A stretch of 64,000 bases of DNA from Liolophura sinensis (GCF_032854445.1 NW_027018049.1:1-64000); one strand, 5' to 3'. Counted from the first letter of the stretch, positions 11,528-26,355 are shown. Numbers and translations: made by a program. The notes: a model not told the origin generated them from the sequence alone.

Positions 11528-14500
11528 TGATCATTCAATTGTCACTACAGCCAAAAGTATTGGTCGGAGAGCAACGCGGAATGCACCATTCGATTTCTCG
11601 TCACAAAATACGTCGGATTAGCCTCTTACTAGTAGCACTGGAACAGTTTTTCCACTTTTGCACTTTTGCCTGGTCTTTTTGTTAATTGAAACCGGCTACA
11701 CTGTACTCTGTACAATCGCGACTGGTCATTACTATATTCAACTTTTGACTATATGTTATGTGCCCTTCGGTAGCCCAGAAGACGACAAATCTTTGGGCTA
11801 AGCCCATTTAACTCACCCAGCAATTGTCTTACTTCTAAGTCCAAGACAATCTCAATGTCTTTATCTACGTGTAAAAAAACCAGACCATTTGTACATAAAA
11901 AACACAAGGTACTTGATACAGTCTGCTGTAAAAAGTACAACTGACCACAGACCAACATGAATAAGGTGCCAAAAGATGCAGAATTGAGCCAGGCATCGGC
12001 AACTGTTGAAAAATTGCAAATTTCCCTGGTTTCCATGGAGTAAGAGCCGTTGCTGGGCACGTGATTATGACATTAATGATCAGTCAATTGTCGCTACAGC
12101 CAAAAGTATGGGTCGGAGAGCAACGCGGTTTGCACCATTCGATTTCTCGTCACAAAATACGTCGGATTAGCCTCTTACCAGCAGCACTGGAACATTTTTT
12201 CCACTTTTGCATTTTTGCCTGGTCTTTTTGTTAATTGAAATCGGATACACTGTACTCTGTACAATCGCGACTGGTCATTGCTATATTCAACTTTTGACTA
12301 TAAGTTATGTGCCCTTCGGTAGCCCAGAAGACGACAAATCTTTGGGCTAAGCCCATTTAACTCACCCAGCAATTGTCTTATTTCTAAGTGCAAGACAATC
12401 TCAATGTCTTTATTTACGTGTAGAAAAAGCACACCATTTGTACATAAAAAACACAAGGTACTTGATACAGTCTGCTGTAAAAAGTACAACTGACCACAGA
12501 CCCACATAAATAAGGTGCCAAAAGATGCGGAATTGGACCAGGCATCGGCAGCTGTTAAAAAATTGCAAATTTCCCTGGTTTCCATGCAGTAAGAGCCGTT
12601 GCTGTGCACGTGATTATGACATCAATGATCATTCAATTGTCACTACAGCCAAAAGTATTGGTCGGAGAGGAACGCGGTTTCCCTCATTCGATTTCTCGTC
12701 ACAAAATACGTCGGATTAGCCTCTTACCAGCAGCCCTGGAACAATTTTTCCAATTTTGCATTTCTGCCTGGTCTTTTTGTCAATTGAATTCGGCTACACT
12801 GTACTCTGTACAATCGCGACTGGTTATTACTATATTCAACTTTTGACTATATGTTATGTGCCCTTCGGTAGCCCAGAAGACGTCAAATCTTTGGGCTAAG
12901 CCCATTTTACTCAACCAGCAATTGCCTTACTTCTAAGTCGAAGACAATCTCAATGTCTTTATCTAAGTGTAGAAAAACCACACCATTTGTACGTGAAAAA
13001 CACAAGGTACTTGATACAGTCTGCTGTAAAAAGTACAACTGAACACTGACCCACTTCAGTAAGGTGCCAAAAGATGCGGAATTGAGCCAGGCATCGGCAG
13101 CTGCTGAAAAATTGCAAATTTCTCTGGTTTCCATGGAGTAAGAGCCGTTGCTGGGCACGTGATTATGACATAAATGATCATTCAATTGTCGCTACAGCCA
13201 AAAGTATTGGTCAGAGAGCAACGCGGTTTGCACCATTCGATTTCTCGTCACAAAATACCTCGGATTAGCCCCTTACTAGTTGCACTGGAACAGTTTTTCC
13301 ACTTTTGCATTTTTGCCTGGTGTTTTTGTTAATTGAAACCGGCTACACTGTACTCTGTACAATCGCGACTGGTCATTACTATATTCAACTTTTGACTATA
13401 AGTTATGTGCCCTTCGGTAGCCCAGAAGACCTGAAATCTTTGGGCCAAGCCCATTTAACTCACCCAGCAATTGTCTTATTTCAAAGTCCAATACAATCTC
13501 AATGTCTTTATCTACGTGTAGAAAAACCACACCATTTGTACGTGAAAAACACAAGGTACTTGATACAGTCTGCTGTAAAAAGTACAACTAAACACTGACC
13601 CACATTTATAAGGTGCCAAAAGATGCGGAATTGGGCCAGGCATCGGCAGCTGTTAAAAAATTGCAAATTTCCCTGGTTTCCATGGAGTAAGAACCGTTGC
13701 TGGGCACGTGATTATGACATCAATGATCATTGAATTGTCACTACAGCCAAAAGTATTGGTCGGAGAGCAACGCGGATTGCACCATTCGATTTCTCGTCAC
13801 AAAATACGTCGGATTAGCCTCTTACTAGTTGCACTGGAACAGTTTTTCCACTTTTGCATTTTTGCCTGGTCTTTTTGTTAATTGAAATCGGCTACACTGT
13901 ACTCTGTACAATCGCGACTGGTCATTACTATATTCAACTTTTGACTATAAGTTATGTGCCCTTCGGTAGCCCAGAAGACGTCAAATCTTTGGGCTAAGCC
14001 AATTTAACTCACCCAGCAATTGTCTTACTTCTAAGTCCAAGACAATCTTATTGTCTTTATCTACGTGTAGAAAAACCACACCATTTGTACATAAAAAACA
14101 CAAGGTACTTGATACAGTCTGCTGTAAAAAGTACAACTGACCACAGACCCACATAAATAAGGTGCCAAAAGATGCGGAATTGGGCCAGGCATCGGCAGCT
14201 GTTAAAACATTGCAAATTTCCCTGGTTTCCATGGAGTAAGAGCCGTTGCTGTGCACGTGATTATGACATCAATGATCATTGAATTGTCACTACAGCCAAA
14301 AGTATTGGTCGGAGAGGAACGCGGTTTCCCTCATTCGATTTCTCGTCACAAAATACGTCGGATTAGCTTCTTACCAACAGCACTGGAACAATTTTTCGAA
14401 TTTTGCATTTTTGCCTGGTCTTTTTGTTAATTGAAATCGGCTACACTGTACTATGTACCATCGCGACTGGTTATTACTATATTCAACTTTTGACTATATG

Positions 14501-17500
14501 TTATGTGCCCTTCGGTAGCCCAGAAGACGTCAAATATTTGGGCTAAGCCCATTTTACTCAACCAGCAATTGCCTTACTTCTAAGTCGAAGACAATCTCAA
14601 TGTCTTTATCTACGTGTAGAAAAACCAGACCATTTGTACATAAAAAACACAAGGTACTTGATACAGTCTGCTGTAAAAAGTACAACTTAACACTGACCCA
14701 CATTTATAAGGTGCCAAAAGATGCGGAATTGAGCCAGGCATCGGCAGCTGTTAAAAAATTGCAAATATCCCTGGTTTCCATGGAGTAAGAGCCGTTACTG
14801 GGCACGTGACTATGACATAAATGATCATTGAATTGTCTCTACAGCCAAAAGTATTTGTCAGAGAGCAACGCGGTTTGCACCATTCGATTTCTCGCCACAA
14901 AATACGTCGGATTAGCCTCTTACTAGTAGCACTGGAACAATTTTTCCACTTTGCATTTTTACCTGGTCTTTTTTGTTAATTGAAATCGGCTACACTGTAC
15001 TCTGTACAATCGCGACTGGTCATTACTATATTCAACTTTTGACTATAACTTATGTGCCCTTCGGTAGCCCCAGAAGACGTCAAATCTTTGGGCTAAGCCC
15101 ATTTAACTCACCCAGCAATTGTCTTACTTCTAAGTCCAAGACAATCTCAATGCCTTTATCTACGTGTAGAAAAACCAGACAATTTGTACATAAAAAACAC
15201 AAAGTACTTGATACAGTCTGCTGTAAAAAGTTCAACTGACCACAGACCTACATGAATAAGGTGCCAAAAGACGCGGAATTGAGCCAGGTATCGGCAGCTG
15301 TTAAAAAATTGCAAATTTCCCTGGTTTCCATGGAGTAAGAGCCGTTGCTGTGCACGTGATTATGACATCAATGATCATTCAATTGTCACTACAGCCAAAA
15401 GTATTGGTCGGAGAGCAACGCGGAATGCACCATTCGATTTCTCGTCACAAAATACGTCGGATTAGCCTCTTACTAGTAGCACTGGAACAGTTTTCCCACT
15501 TTTGCACTTTTGCCTGGTCTTTTTGTTAATTGAAACCGGCTACACTGTACTCTGTACAATCGCGACTGGTCATTACTATATTCAACTTTTGACTATATGT
15601 TATGTGCCCTTCGGTAGCCCAGAAGACGACAAATCTTTGGGCTAAGCCCATTTAACTCACCCAGCAATTGTCTTACTTCTAAGTCCAAGACAATCTCAAT
15701 GTCTTTATCTACGTGTAGAAAAACCAGACCATTTGTACATAAAAAAACACAAGGTACTTGATACAGTCTGCTGTAAAAAGTACAACTGACCACAGACCAA
15801 CATGAATAAGGTGCCAAAAGATGCGGAATTGAGCCAGGCATCGGCAACTGTTGAAAAATTGCAAATTTCCCTGGTTTCCATGGAGTAAGAGCCGTTGCTG
15901 GGCACGTGATTATGACATTAATGATCAGTCAATTGTCGCTACAGCCAAAAGTATGGGTCGGAGAGCAACGCGGTTTGCACCATTCGATTTCTCGTCACAA
16001 AATACGTCGGATTAGCCTCTTACCAGCAGCACTGGAACATTTTTTCCACTTTTTGCATTTTTGCCTGGTCTTTTTGTTAATTGAAATCGGATACACTGTA
16101 CTCTGTACAATCGCGACTGGTCATTGCTATATTCAACTTTTGACTATAAGTTATGTGCCCTTCGGTAGCTCAGAAGACGACAAATCTTTGGGCTAAGCCC
16201 ATTTAACTCACCCAGCAATTGTCTTATTTCTAAGTGCAAGACAATCTCAATGTCTTTTTTTACGTGTAGAAAAACCACACCATTTGTACATAAAAAACAC
16301 AAGGTACTTGATACAGTCTGCTGTAAAAAGTACAACTGACCACAGACCCACATAAATAAGGTGCCAAAAGATGCGGAATTGGACCAGGCATCGGCAGCTG
16401 TTAAAAAATTGCAAATTTCCCTGGTTTCCATGGAGTAAGAGCCGTTGCTGTGCACGTGATTATGACATCAATGATCATTCAATTGTCACTACAGCCAAAA
16501 GTATTGGTCGGAGAGGAACGCGGTTTCCCTCATTCGATTTCTCGTCACAAAATACGTCGGATTAGCCTCTTACCAGCAGCCCTGGAACAATTTTTCCAAT
16601 TTTGCATTTTTGCCTGGTCTTTTTGTCAATTGAAATCGGCTACACTGTACTCTGTACAATCGCGACTGGTTATTACTATATTCAACTTTTGACTATATGT
16701 TATGTGCCCTTCGGTAGCCCAGAAGACGTCAAATCTTTGGGCTAAGCCCATTTTACTCAACCAGCAATTGCCTTACTTCTAAGTCGAAGACAATCTCAAT
16801 GTCTTTATCTACGTGTAGAAAAACCACACCATTTGTACGTGAAAAACACAAGGTACTTGATACAGTCTGCTGTAAAAAGTACAACTGAACACTGACCCAC
16901 TTCAGTAAGGTGCCAAAAGATGCGGAATTGAGCCAGGCATCGGCAGCTGCTGAAAAATTGCAAATTTCTCTGGTTTCCATGGAGTAAGAGCCGTTGCTGG
17001 GCACGTGATTATGACATAAATGATCATTCAATTGTCGCTACAGCCAAAAGTATTGGTCAGAGAGCAACGCGGTTTGCACCATTCGATTTCTCGTCACAAA
17101 ATACCTCGGATTAGCCCCTTACTAGTTGCACTGGAACAGTTTTTCCACTTTTGCATTTTTGCCTGGTGTTTTTGTTAATTGAAACCGGCTACACTGTACT
17201 CTGTACAATCGCGACTGGTCATTACTATATTCAACTTTTGACTATAAGTTATGTGCCCTTCGGTAGCCCAGAAGACCTGAAATCTTTGGGCCAAGCCCAT
17301 TTAACTCACCCAGCAATTGTCTTATTTCAAAGTCCAATACAATCTCAATGTCTTTATCTACGTGTAGAAAAACCACACCATTTGTACATGAAAAACACAA
17401 GGTACTTGATACAGTCTGCTGTAAAAAGTACAACTGAACACTGACCCACTTCAATAAGGTGCCAAAAGATGCGGAATTGGGCCAGGCATAGGCAGCTGTT

Positions 17501-17569
17501 AAAAAATTGCAAATGTCCCTGGTTTCCATGGAGTAAGAGCCGTTGCTGGGCACGTGATTATGATATCAA
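11528..17569 (+). repeat. Four-monomer segment 11,528-13,723 repeated at 15,372-17,569
   Basis: The units starting at 11528, 12077, 12626 and 13175 match those at 15372, 15922, 16472 and 17021 in order. Shared private marks are GGAATGCACC, GATCAGTC with GTATGGGTCGG, GAGGAACGCGG and ATACCTCGGATTAGCCCC. Displacement is 3,844-3,846 bp, seven monomers. Just upstream the match continues at eight monomers (AGACAATTTG with AAAGTAC at about 10,785 and 15,177), so one monomer was gained or lost near 10,979-11,528, where two adjacent monomers are near-identical. The intervening units at 13724, 14273 and 14822 do not match those after 17570. Confidence 0.8.
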
Positions 17570-18149
17570 TGATCATTCAATTGTCGCTACAGCCAAAAGT
17601 ATTGGTCGGAGAGCAACGCGGTTTGCACCATTCGATTTCTCGTCACAAAATACGTCGGATTAGCCTCTTACTAGTAGCACTGGAACAGTTTTTCCACTTT
17701 TGCATTTTTGCCTGGTCTTTTTCTTAATTGAAATCGGCTACACTGTACTCTGTACAATCGCGACTGGTCATTACTATATTCAACTTTTGACTATAAGTTA
17801 TGTGCCCTTCGGTAGCCCAGAAGACCTGAAATCTTTGGGCCAAGCCCATTTAACTCACCCAGCAATTGTCTTATTTCTAAGTCCAAGACAATCTCAATGT
17901 CTTTATCTACGTGTAGAAAAACCACACCATTTGTACGTGAAAAACACAAGGTACTTGATACAGTCTGCTGTAAAAAGTACAACTAAACACTGACCCACAT
18001 TTATACGGTGCCAAAAGATGCGGAATTGAGCCAGGCATCGGCAGCTGTTAAAAAATTGCAAATATCCCTGGTTTCCATGGAGTAAGAGCCGTTACTGGGC
18101 ACGTGATTATGACATCAATGATCATTGAATTGTCGCTACAGCCAAAAGT

Positions 18150-19216
18150 ATTGGTCAGAGAGCAACGCGGTTTGTACCATTCGATTTCTCGCCACAAAAT
18201 ACGTCGGATTAGCCTCTTAATAGTAGCACTGGAACAGTTTTTCTAATTTTGCATTTTTACCTGGTGTTTTTGTTAATTGAAATCGGCTACACTGTACTCT
18301 GTACAATCGCGACTGGTCATTACTATATTCAACTTTTGATTATAAGTTATGTGCCCTTCGGTAGCTCAGAAGACGACAAATCTTTGGGCTAAGCCCATTT
18401 AACTCACCCAGCAATTGTCTTATTTCTAAGTGCAAGACAATCTCAATGTCTTTTTTTACGTGTAGAAAAACCAGACCATTTGTACATAAAAAACACAAGG
18501 TACTTGATACAGTCTGCTGTAAAAAGTACAACTGACCACAGACCCACATAAATAAGGTGCCAAAAGATGCGGAATTGGACCAGGCATCGGCAGCTGTTAA
18601 AAAATTGCAAATTTCCCTGGTTTCCATGGAGTAAGAGCCGTTGCTGTGCACGTGATTATGACATCAATGATCATTCAATTGTCACTACAGCCAAAAGTAT
18701 TGGTCGGAGAGCAACGCGGTTTGTACCATTCGATTTCTCGCCACAAAATACGTCGGATTAGCCTCTTAATAGTAGCACTGGAACAGTTTTTCCAATTTTG
18801 CATTTTTACCTGGTGTTTTTGTTAATTGAAATCGGCTACACTGTACTCTGTACAATCGCGACTGGTCATTACTATATTCAACTTTTGATTATAAGTTATG
18901 TGCCCTTCGGTAGCTCAGAAGACGACAAATCTTTGGGCTAAGCCCATTTAACTCACCCAGCAATTGTCTTATTTCTAAGTGCAAGACAATCTCAATGTCT
19001 TTTTTTACGTGTAGAAAAACCACACCATTTGTACATAAAAAACACAAGGTACTTGATACAGTCTGCTGTAAAAAGTACAACTGACCAAAGACCCACATAA
19101 ATAAGGTGCCAAAAGATGCGGAATTGGACCAGGCATCGGCAGCTGTTAAAAAATTGCAAATTTCCCTGGTTTCCATGGAGTAAGAGCCGTTGCTGTGCAC
19201 GTGATTATGACATCAA
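18150..19216 (+). repeat. Adjacent monomer duplication
   Basis: From about 18,170 and again from about 18,719 the sequence shares GGTTTGTACC, TCTCGCCACAAAA, TAATAGTAG, ACCTGGTGTTTTTG, TTTTGATTATAAG, GTAGCTCAGAAGACGAC and the unusual CTTTTTTTACGTG. The two units differ at their starts (GAATTGTCGC with TCAGAGAG, against CAATTGTCAC with TCGGAGAG), which marks the left edge of the copied tract. Confidence 0.75.
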
Positions 19217-20314
19217 TGATCATTCAATTGTCACTACAGCCAAAAGTATTGGTCGGAGAGGAACGCGGTTTCCCTCATTCGATTTCTCGTCACAAAATAC
19301 GTCGGATTAGCCTCTTACCAGCAGCCCTGGAACAATTTTTCCAATTTTGCATTTTTGCCTGGTCTTTTTGTCAATTGAAATCGGCTACACTGTACTCTGT
19401 ACAATCGCGACTGGTTATTACTATATTCAACTTTTGACTATATGTTATGTGCCCTTCGGTAGCCCAGAAGACGTCAAATCTTTGGGCTAAGCCCATTTTA
19501 CTCAACCAGCAATTGCCCTACTTCTAAGTCGAAGACAATCTCAATGTCTTTATCTACGTGTAGAAAAACCACACCATTTGTACGTGAAAAACACAAGGTA
19601 CTTGATACAGTCTGCTGTAAAAAGTACAACTGAACACTGACCCACTTCAGTAAGGTGCCAAAAGATGCGGAATTGAGCCAGGCATCGGCAGCTGCTGAAA
19701 AATTGCAAATTTCTCTGGTTTCCATGGAGTAAGAGCAGTTACTGGGCACGTGATTATGACATAAATGATCATTCAATTGTCGCTACAGCCAAAAGTATTG
19801 GTCAGAGAGCAACGCGGTTTGCACCATTCGATTTCTCGTCACAAAATACCTCGGATTAGCCCCTTACTAGTTGCACTGGAACAGTTTTTCCACTTTTGCA
19901 TTTTTGCCTGGTGTTTTTGTTAATTGAATTCGGCTACACTGTACTCTGTACAATCGCGACTGGTCATTACTATATTCAACTTTTGACTATAAGTTATGTG
20001 CCCTTCGGTAGCCCAGAAGACGAAAAATCTTTGGGCTAAGCCCATTTAACTCACCCAGCAATTGTCATACTTCTAAGTCCAAGACAATCTCAATGTCTTT
20101 ATCTACGTGTAGAAAAACCAGACCATTTGTACATAAAAAACACAAGGTACTTGATACAGTCTGCTGTAAAAAGTACAACTAAACACTGACCCACATTTAT
20201 AAGGTGCCAAAAGATGCGGAATTGGGCCAGGCATCGGCAGCTGTTAAAAAATTGCAAATATCCCTGGTTTCCATGGAGTAAGAGCCGTTACCGGGCACGT
20301 GATTATGACATCAA

Positions 20315-23300
20315 TGATCATTTATATGTCGCTACAGCCAAAAGTATTGGTCAGAGAGCAACGCGGTTTGTACCATTCGATTTCTCGCCGCAAAATACGT
20401 CGGATTAGCCTCTTAATAGTAGCACTGGAACAGATTTTCCACTTTTGCATTTTTGCCTGGTGTTTTTGTTAATTGAAATCGGCTACACTGTACTCTGTAC
20501 AATCGCGACTGGTCATTACTATATTCAATTTTTGACTATAAGTTATGTGCCCTTAGGTAGCCCAGAAGACGACAAATCTTTGGGCTAAGCCCATTTAACT
20601 CACCCAGCAATTGTGTTACTTCTAAGTGCAAGAAAATCTCAATGTCTTTATCTACGTGTAGAAAAACCACACCATTTGTACATAAAAAACACAAGGTACT
20701 TGATACAGTCTGCTGTAAAAAGTACAACTGACCACAGACCCACATGAATAAGGTGCCAAAAGATGCGGAAGTGAGCCAGGTATCGGCAACTGTTGAAAAA
20801 TTGCAAATTTCCCTGGTTTCCATGGAGTAAGAGCCGCTGCTGCGCACGTGATTATGACATCAATGATCATTCAATTGTCACTACAGCCAAAAGTATTGGT
20901 CGGAGAGCAACGCGGTTTGCACCATTCGATTTCTCGTCACAAAATACGTCGGATTAGCCTCTTACCAGCAGCACTGGAACAATTTTTCCACTTTTGCATT
21001 TTTGACTGGTCTTTTTGTTAATTGAAATCGGCTACACTGTACTATGTACCATCGCGACTGGTTATTACTATATTCAACTTTTGACTATATGTTATGTGCC
21101 CTTCGGTAGCCCAGAAGACGTCAAATCTTTGGGCTAAGCCCATTTTACTCACCCAGCAATTGCCTTACTTCTAAGTCGAAGACAATCTCAATGTTTTTAT
21201 CTACGTGTAGAAAAACCAGACCATTTGTACATAACAAACACAAGGTACTTGATACAGTCTGCTGTAAAAAGTACAACTAAACACTGACCCACATTTATAA
21301 GGTGCCAAAAGATGCGGAATTGGGCCAGGCATCGGCAGCTGTTAAAATATTGCAAATATCCCTGGTTTCCATGGAGTAAGAGCCGTTGCTGGGCCCGTGA
21401 TTATGACATCAATGATCAGTCAATTGTCGCTACAGCCAAAAGTATGGGTCGGAGAGCAACGCGGTTTGCACCATTCGATTTCTCGTCACAAAATACGTCG
21501 GATTAGCCTCTTACCAGCAGCACTGGAACATTTTTTCCACTTTTGCATTTTTGCCTGGTCTTTTTGTTAATTGAAATCGGATACACTGTACTCTGTACAA
21601 TCGCGACTGGTCATTACTATATTCAACTTTTGACTATAAGTTATGTGCCCTTCGGTAGCCCAGAAGACGACAAATCTTTGGGCTAAGCCCATTTAACTCA
21701 CCCAGCAATTGTCTTATTTCTAAGTGCAAGACAATCTCAATGTCTTTATTTACGTGTAGAAAAACCACACCATTTGTACATAAAAATCACAAGGTACTTG
21801 ATACAGTCTGCTGTAAAAAGTACAACTGACAACAGACCCACATGAATAAGGTGCCAAAAGATGCGGAATTTAGCCAGGCATCGGCAGCTGTTGAAAAATT
21901 GCAAATTTTCCTGGTTTCCATGGAGTAAGAGCCGTTGCTGTGCACGTGATTATGACATAAATGATCATTCAATTGTCACTACAGCCAAAAGTATTGGTCG
22001 GAGAGCAACGCGGAATGCACCATTCGATTTCTCGTCACAAAATACGTCGGATTAGCCTCTTACTAGTAGCACTGGAACAGTTTTTCCACTTTTGCATTTT
22101 TGCCTGGTCTTTTGTTAATTGAAATCGGCTACACTGTACTCTGTACAATCGCGACTGGTCATTACTATATTCAACTTTTGACTATATGTTATGTGCCCTT
22201 CGGTAGCCCAGAAGACCTGAAATCTTTGGGCCAAGCCCATTTAACTCACCCAGCAATTGTCTTATTTCTAAGTCCAAGACAATCTCAATGTCTTTATCTA
22301 CGTGTAGAAAAACCAGACCATTTGTACATAAAAAACACAAGGTACTTGATACAGTCTGCTATAAAAAAAACAACTAAACACTGACCCACATTTATAAGGT
22401 GCCAAAAGATGCGGAATTGGGCCAGGCATCGGCAGCTGTTAAAAAATTGCAAATATCCCTGGTTTCCATGGAGTAAGAGCCGTTGCTGGGCACGTGATTA
22501 TGACATCAATGATCATTCAATTGTCGCTACAGCCAAAAGTATGGGTCGGAGAGCAACGCGGTTTGCACCATTCGATTTCTCGTCACAAAATACGTCGGAT
22601 TAGCCTCTTACCAGCAGCACTGGAACATTTTTTCACACTTTTGCATTTTTGCCTGGTCTTTTTGTTAATTGAAATCGGCTACACTGTACTCTGTACAATC
22701 GCGACTGGTCATTACTATATTCAACTTTTGACTATAAGTTATGTGCCCTTCGGTAGCCCAGAAGACGACAAATCTTTGGGCTAAGCCCATTTAACTCACC
22801 CAGCAATTGTCTTACTTCTAAGTCGAAGACAATCTCAATGTCTTTATTTACGTGTCGAAAAACCACACCTTTTGTACATAAAAATCACAAGGTACTTGAT
22901 ACAGTCTGCTGTAAAAAGTACAACTGACAACAGACCCACATGAATAAGGTGCCAAAAGATGCGGAATTGGGCCAGGCATCGGCAGCTGTTAAAAAATTGC
23001 AAATATCCCTGGTTTCCATGGAGTAAGAGCCGTTGCTGGGCACGTGATTATGACATCAATGATCATTCAATTGTCACTACAGCCAAAAGTGTTGGGCGGA
23101 GAGCAACGCGGTTTGCACCATTCGATTTCTCGTCACAAAATACGTCGGATTAGCCTCTTACCAGCAGCACTGGAACAATTTTTCGAATTTTGCATTTTTG
23201 CCTGGTCTTTTTGTTAATTGAAATCGGCTACACTGTACTATGTACAATCGCGACTGGTCATTACTATATTCAACTTTTGACTATAAGTTATGTGCCCTTC

Positions 23301-26300
23301 GGTAGCCCAAGAAGACCTGAAATCTTTGGGCCAAGCCCATTTAACTCACCCAGCAATTGTCTGATTTCTAAGTGCAAGACAATCTCAATGTCTTTATCTA
23401 CGTGTAGAAAAACCACACCATTTGTACATGAAAAACACAAGGTACTTGATACAGTCTGCTGTAAAAAGTACAACTAAACACTGACCCACATTTATAAGGT
23501 GCCAAAAGATGCGGAATTGGGCCAGGCATCGGAAGCTGTTAAAAAATTGCAAATTTCCCTGGTTTCCATGGGGTAAGAGCCGTTGCTGGGCACGTGATTA
23601 TGACATCAATGATCATTCAATTGTCACTACAGCCAAAAGTGTTGGTCGGAGAGCAACGCGGTTTGCACCATTCGATTTCTCGTCACAAAATACGTCGGAT
23701 TAGCCTCTTACCAGCAGCACTGGAACAGTTTTTCCACTTTTGCATTTTTACCTGGTCTTTTTGTTAATTGAAATCGGCTACACTGTACTCTGTACAATCG
23801 CGACTGGTCATTACTATATTCAACTTTTGACTATAAGTTATGTGCCCTTCGGTAGCCCAGAAGACGTCAAATCTTTGGGCTAAGCCCATTTAACTCACCC
23901 AGCAATTGCCTTACTTCTAAGTCGAAGACAATCTCAATGTCTTTATCTACGTGTAGAAAAACCACACCATTTGTACGTGAAAAACACAAGGTACTTGATA
24001 CAGTCTGCTGTAAAAAGTACGACTGAACACTGACCCACTTCAGTAAGGTACCAAAAGATGCGAAATTGAGCCAAGCATCGGCAGCTGTTGAAAAATTGCA
24101 AATTTCCCTGGTTTCCATGGGGTAAGAGCCGTTGCTGGGCACGTGATTATGACATCAGTGATCATTCAATTGTCACTACAGCCAAAAGTGTTGGTCGGAG
24201 AGCAACGCGGTTTGTACCATTCGATTTCTCGTCACAAAATACGTCGGATTAGCCTCTTACCAGCAGCACTGGAACAATTTTTCCAATTTTGCATTTTTGC
24301 CTGGTCTTTTTGTTAATTGAAATCGGCTACACTGTACTATGTACAATCGCGACTGGTCATTATTATATTCAACTTTTGACTATAAGTTATGTGCCCTTCG
24401 GTAGCCCAGAAGACGTCAAATCTTTGGGCTAAGCCCATTTAACTCACCCAGCAATTGCCTTACTTCTAAGTCGAAGACAATCTCAATGTCTTTATCTACG
24501 TGTAGAAAAACCACACCATTTGTACGTGAAAAACACAAGGTACTTGATACAGTCTGCTGTAAAAAGTACAACTGACAACAGACCCACATGAATAAGGTGC
24601 CAAAAGATGCGGAATTGGGCCAGGCATCGGCAGCTGTTAAAAAATTGCAAATATCCCTGGTTTCCATGGAGTAAGAGCCGTTGCTGGGCACGTGATTATG
24701 ACATCAGTGATCATTCAATTGTCACTACAGCCAAAAGTGTTGGTCGGAGAGCAACGCGGTTTGCACCATTCGATTTCTCGTCACAAAATACGTCGGATTA
24801 GCCTCTTACCAGCAGCACTGGAACAGTTTTTCCACTTTTGCATTTTTGCCTGGTCTTTTTGTTAATTGAAATCGGCTACACTGTACTATGTACAATCGCC
24901 ACTGGTCATTACTATATTCAACTTTTGACTACAAGTTATGTGCCCTTCGGTAGCCCAGAAGACGTCAAATCTTTGGGCTAAGCCCATTTAACTCACCCAG
25001 CAATTGCCTTACTTCTAAGTCGAAGACAATCTCAATGTCTTTATCTACGTGTAGAAAAACCACACCATTTGTACGTGAAAAAGCACAAGGTACTTGATAC
25101 AGTCTGCTGTAAAAAGTACAACTGACAACAGACCCACATGAATAAGGTGCCAAAAGATGCGGAATTGGGCCAGGCATCGGCAGCTGTTAAAAAATTGCAA
25201 ATATCCCTGGTTTCCATGGAGTAAGAGCCGTTGCTGGGCACGTGATTATGACATCAGTGATCATTCAATTGTCACTACAGCCAAAAGTGTTGGTCGGAGA
25301 GCAACGCAGTTTGTACCATTCGATTTCTCGTCACAAAATACGTCGGATTAGCCTCTTACCAGCAGCACTGGAACAATTTTTCCAATTTTGCATTTTTGCC
25401 TGGTCTTTTTGTTAATTGAAATCGGCTACACTGTACTATGTACAATCGCGACTGGTCATTACTATATTCAACTTTTGACTATAAGTTATGTGCCCTTCGG
25501 TAGCCCAGAAGACGTCAAATCTTTGGGCTAAGCTCATTTAACTCACCCAGCAATTGTCTTACTTCTAAGTCCAAGACAATCTCAATGTCTTTATCTACGT
25601 GTAGAAAAACCACACCTTTTGTACATAAAAATCACAAGGTACTTGATACAGTCTGCTGTAAAAAGTACAACTGACAACAGACCCACATGAATAAGGTGCC
25701 AAAAGATGCGGAATTGGGCCAGGCATCGGCAGCTGTTAAAAAATTGCAAATATCCCTGGTTTCCATGGAGTAAGAGCCGTTGCTGGGCACGTGATTATGA
25801 CATCAGTGATTATTCAATTGTCACTACAGCCAAAAGTGTTCGTCGGAGAGCAACGCGGTTTGTACCATTCGATTTCTCGTCACAAAATACGTCGGATTAG
25901 CCTCTTACCAGCAGCACTGAAACAATTTTTCCAATTTTGCATTTTTGCCTGGTCTTTTTGTTAATTGAAATCGGCTACACCGTACTATGTACAATCGCGA
26001 CTGGTCATTACTATATTCAACTTTTGACTATAAGTTATGTGCCCTTCGGTAGCCCAGAAGACCTGAAATCTTTGGGCCAAGCCCATTTAACTCACCCAGC
26101 AATTGTCTGATTTCTAAGTGCAAGACAATCTCAATGTCTTTATCTACGTGTAGAAAAACCACACCATTTGTACATGAAAAACACAAGGTACTTGATACAG
26201 TCTGCTGTAAAAAGTACAACTAAACACTGACCCACATTTATAAGGTGCCAAAAGATGCGGAATTGGGCCAGGCATCGGAAGCTGTTAAAAAATTGCAAAT

Positions 26301-26355
26301 TTCCCTGGTTTCCATGGGGTAAGAGCCGTTGCTGGGCACGTGATTATGACATCAA
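20315..26355 (+). repeat. Satellite block 3: mosaic monomers and a homogenised run
   Basis: Eleven monomers start at 20315, 20864, 21413, 21962, 22510, 23060, 23610, 24159, 24708, 25258 and 25807. The units at 20315 and 20864 echo those at 9881 and 10430. Those at 21413 and 22510 carry the GTATGGGTCGG mark also seen at 12077 and 15922. The unit at 23060 has GTGTTGGGCGG, later fixed in the pentamer block. The unit at 21962 has a changed hairpin right arm (GCTATAAAAAAAACAAC). Single-base indels occur near 22,110, 22,634, 23,309 and 25,083. Confidence 0.75.
24159..25806 (+). repeat. Run of three near-identical neighbouring monomers
   Basis: The units at 24159, 24708 and 25258 all start with CAGTGATC in place of CAATGATC, carry AAAAGTGTTGGTCGG and have the GACAACAG tail. 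The following unit at 25807 has CAGTGATTATT and GTGTTCGTCGG, a further derived member. The pattern suggests one-monomer steps of amplification, unlike the multi-monomer units to the right. Confidence 0.7.

Larger units (their letters stand above)
7136..20314 (+). repeat. Satellite block 2: variant-rich monomers with copies displaced by 2, 5 and 7 units
   Basis: Twenty-four monomers run from 7136 to 20314. Marker variants show the copying. GAGGAACGCGGTTTCCCTC occurs in the units starting at 7685, 8783, 12626, 14273, 16472 and 19217. From 8783 to 12626 to 16472 the displacement is about 3,845 bp (seven monomers), and the next step to 19217 is five monomers. The GGAATGCACC type is at 10979, 11528 and 15372. 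The TAATAGTAG type with GGTCAGAGAG is at 9881 and 18119 and returns at 20315. The copies are mosaics: a shared marker can be followed within a few hundred bases by a different variant tail. Confidence 0.75.
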
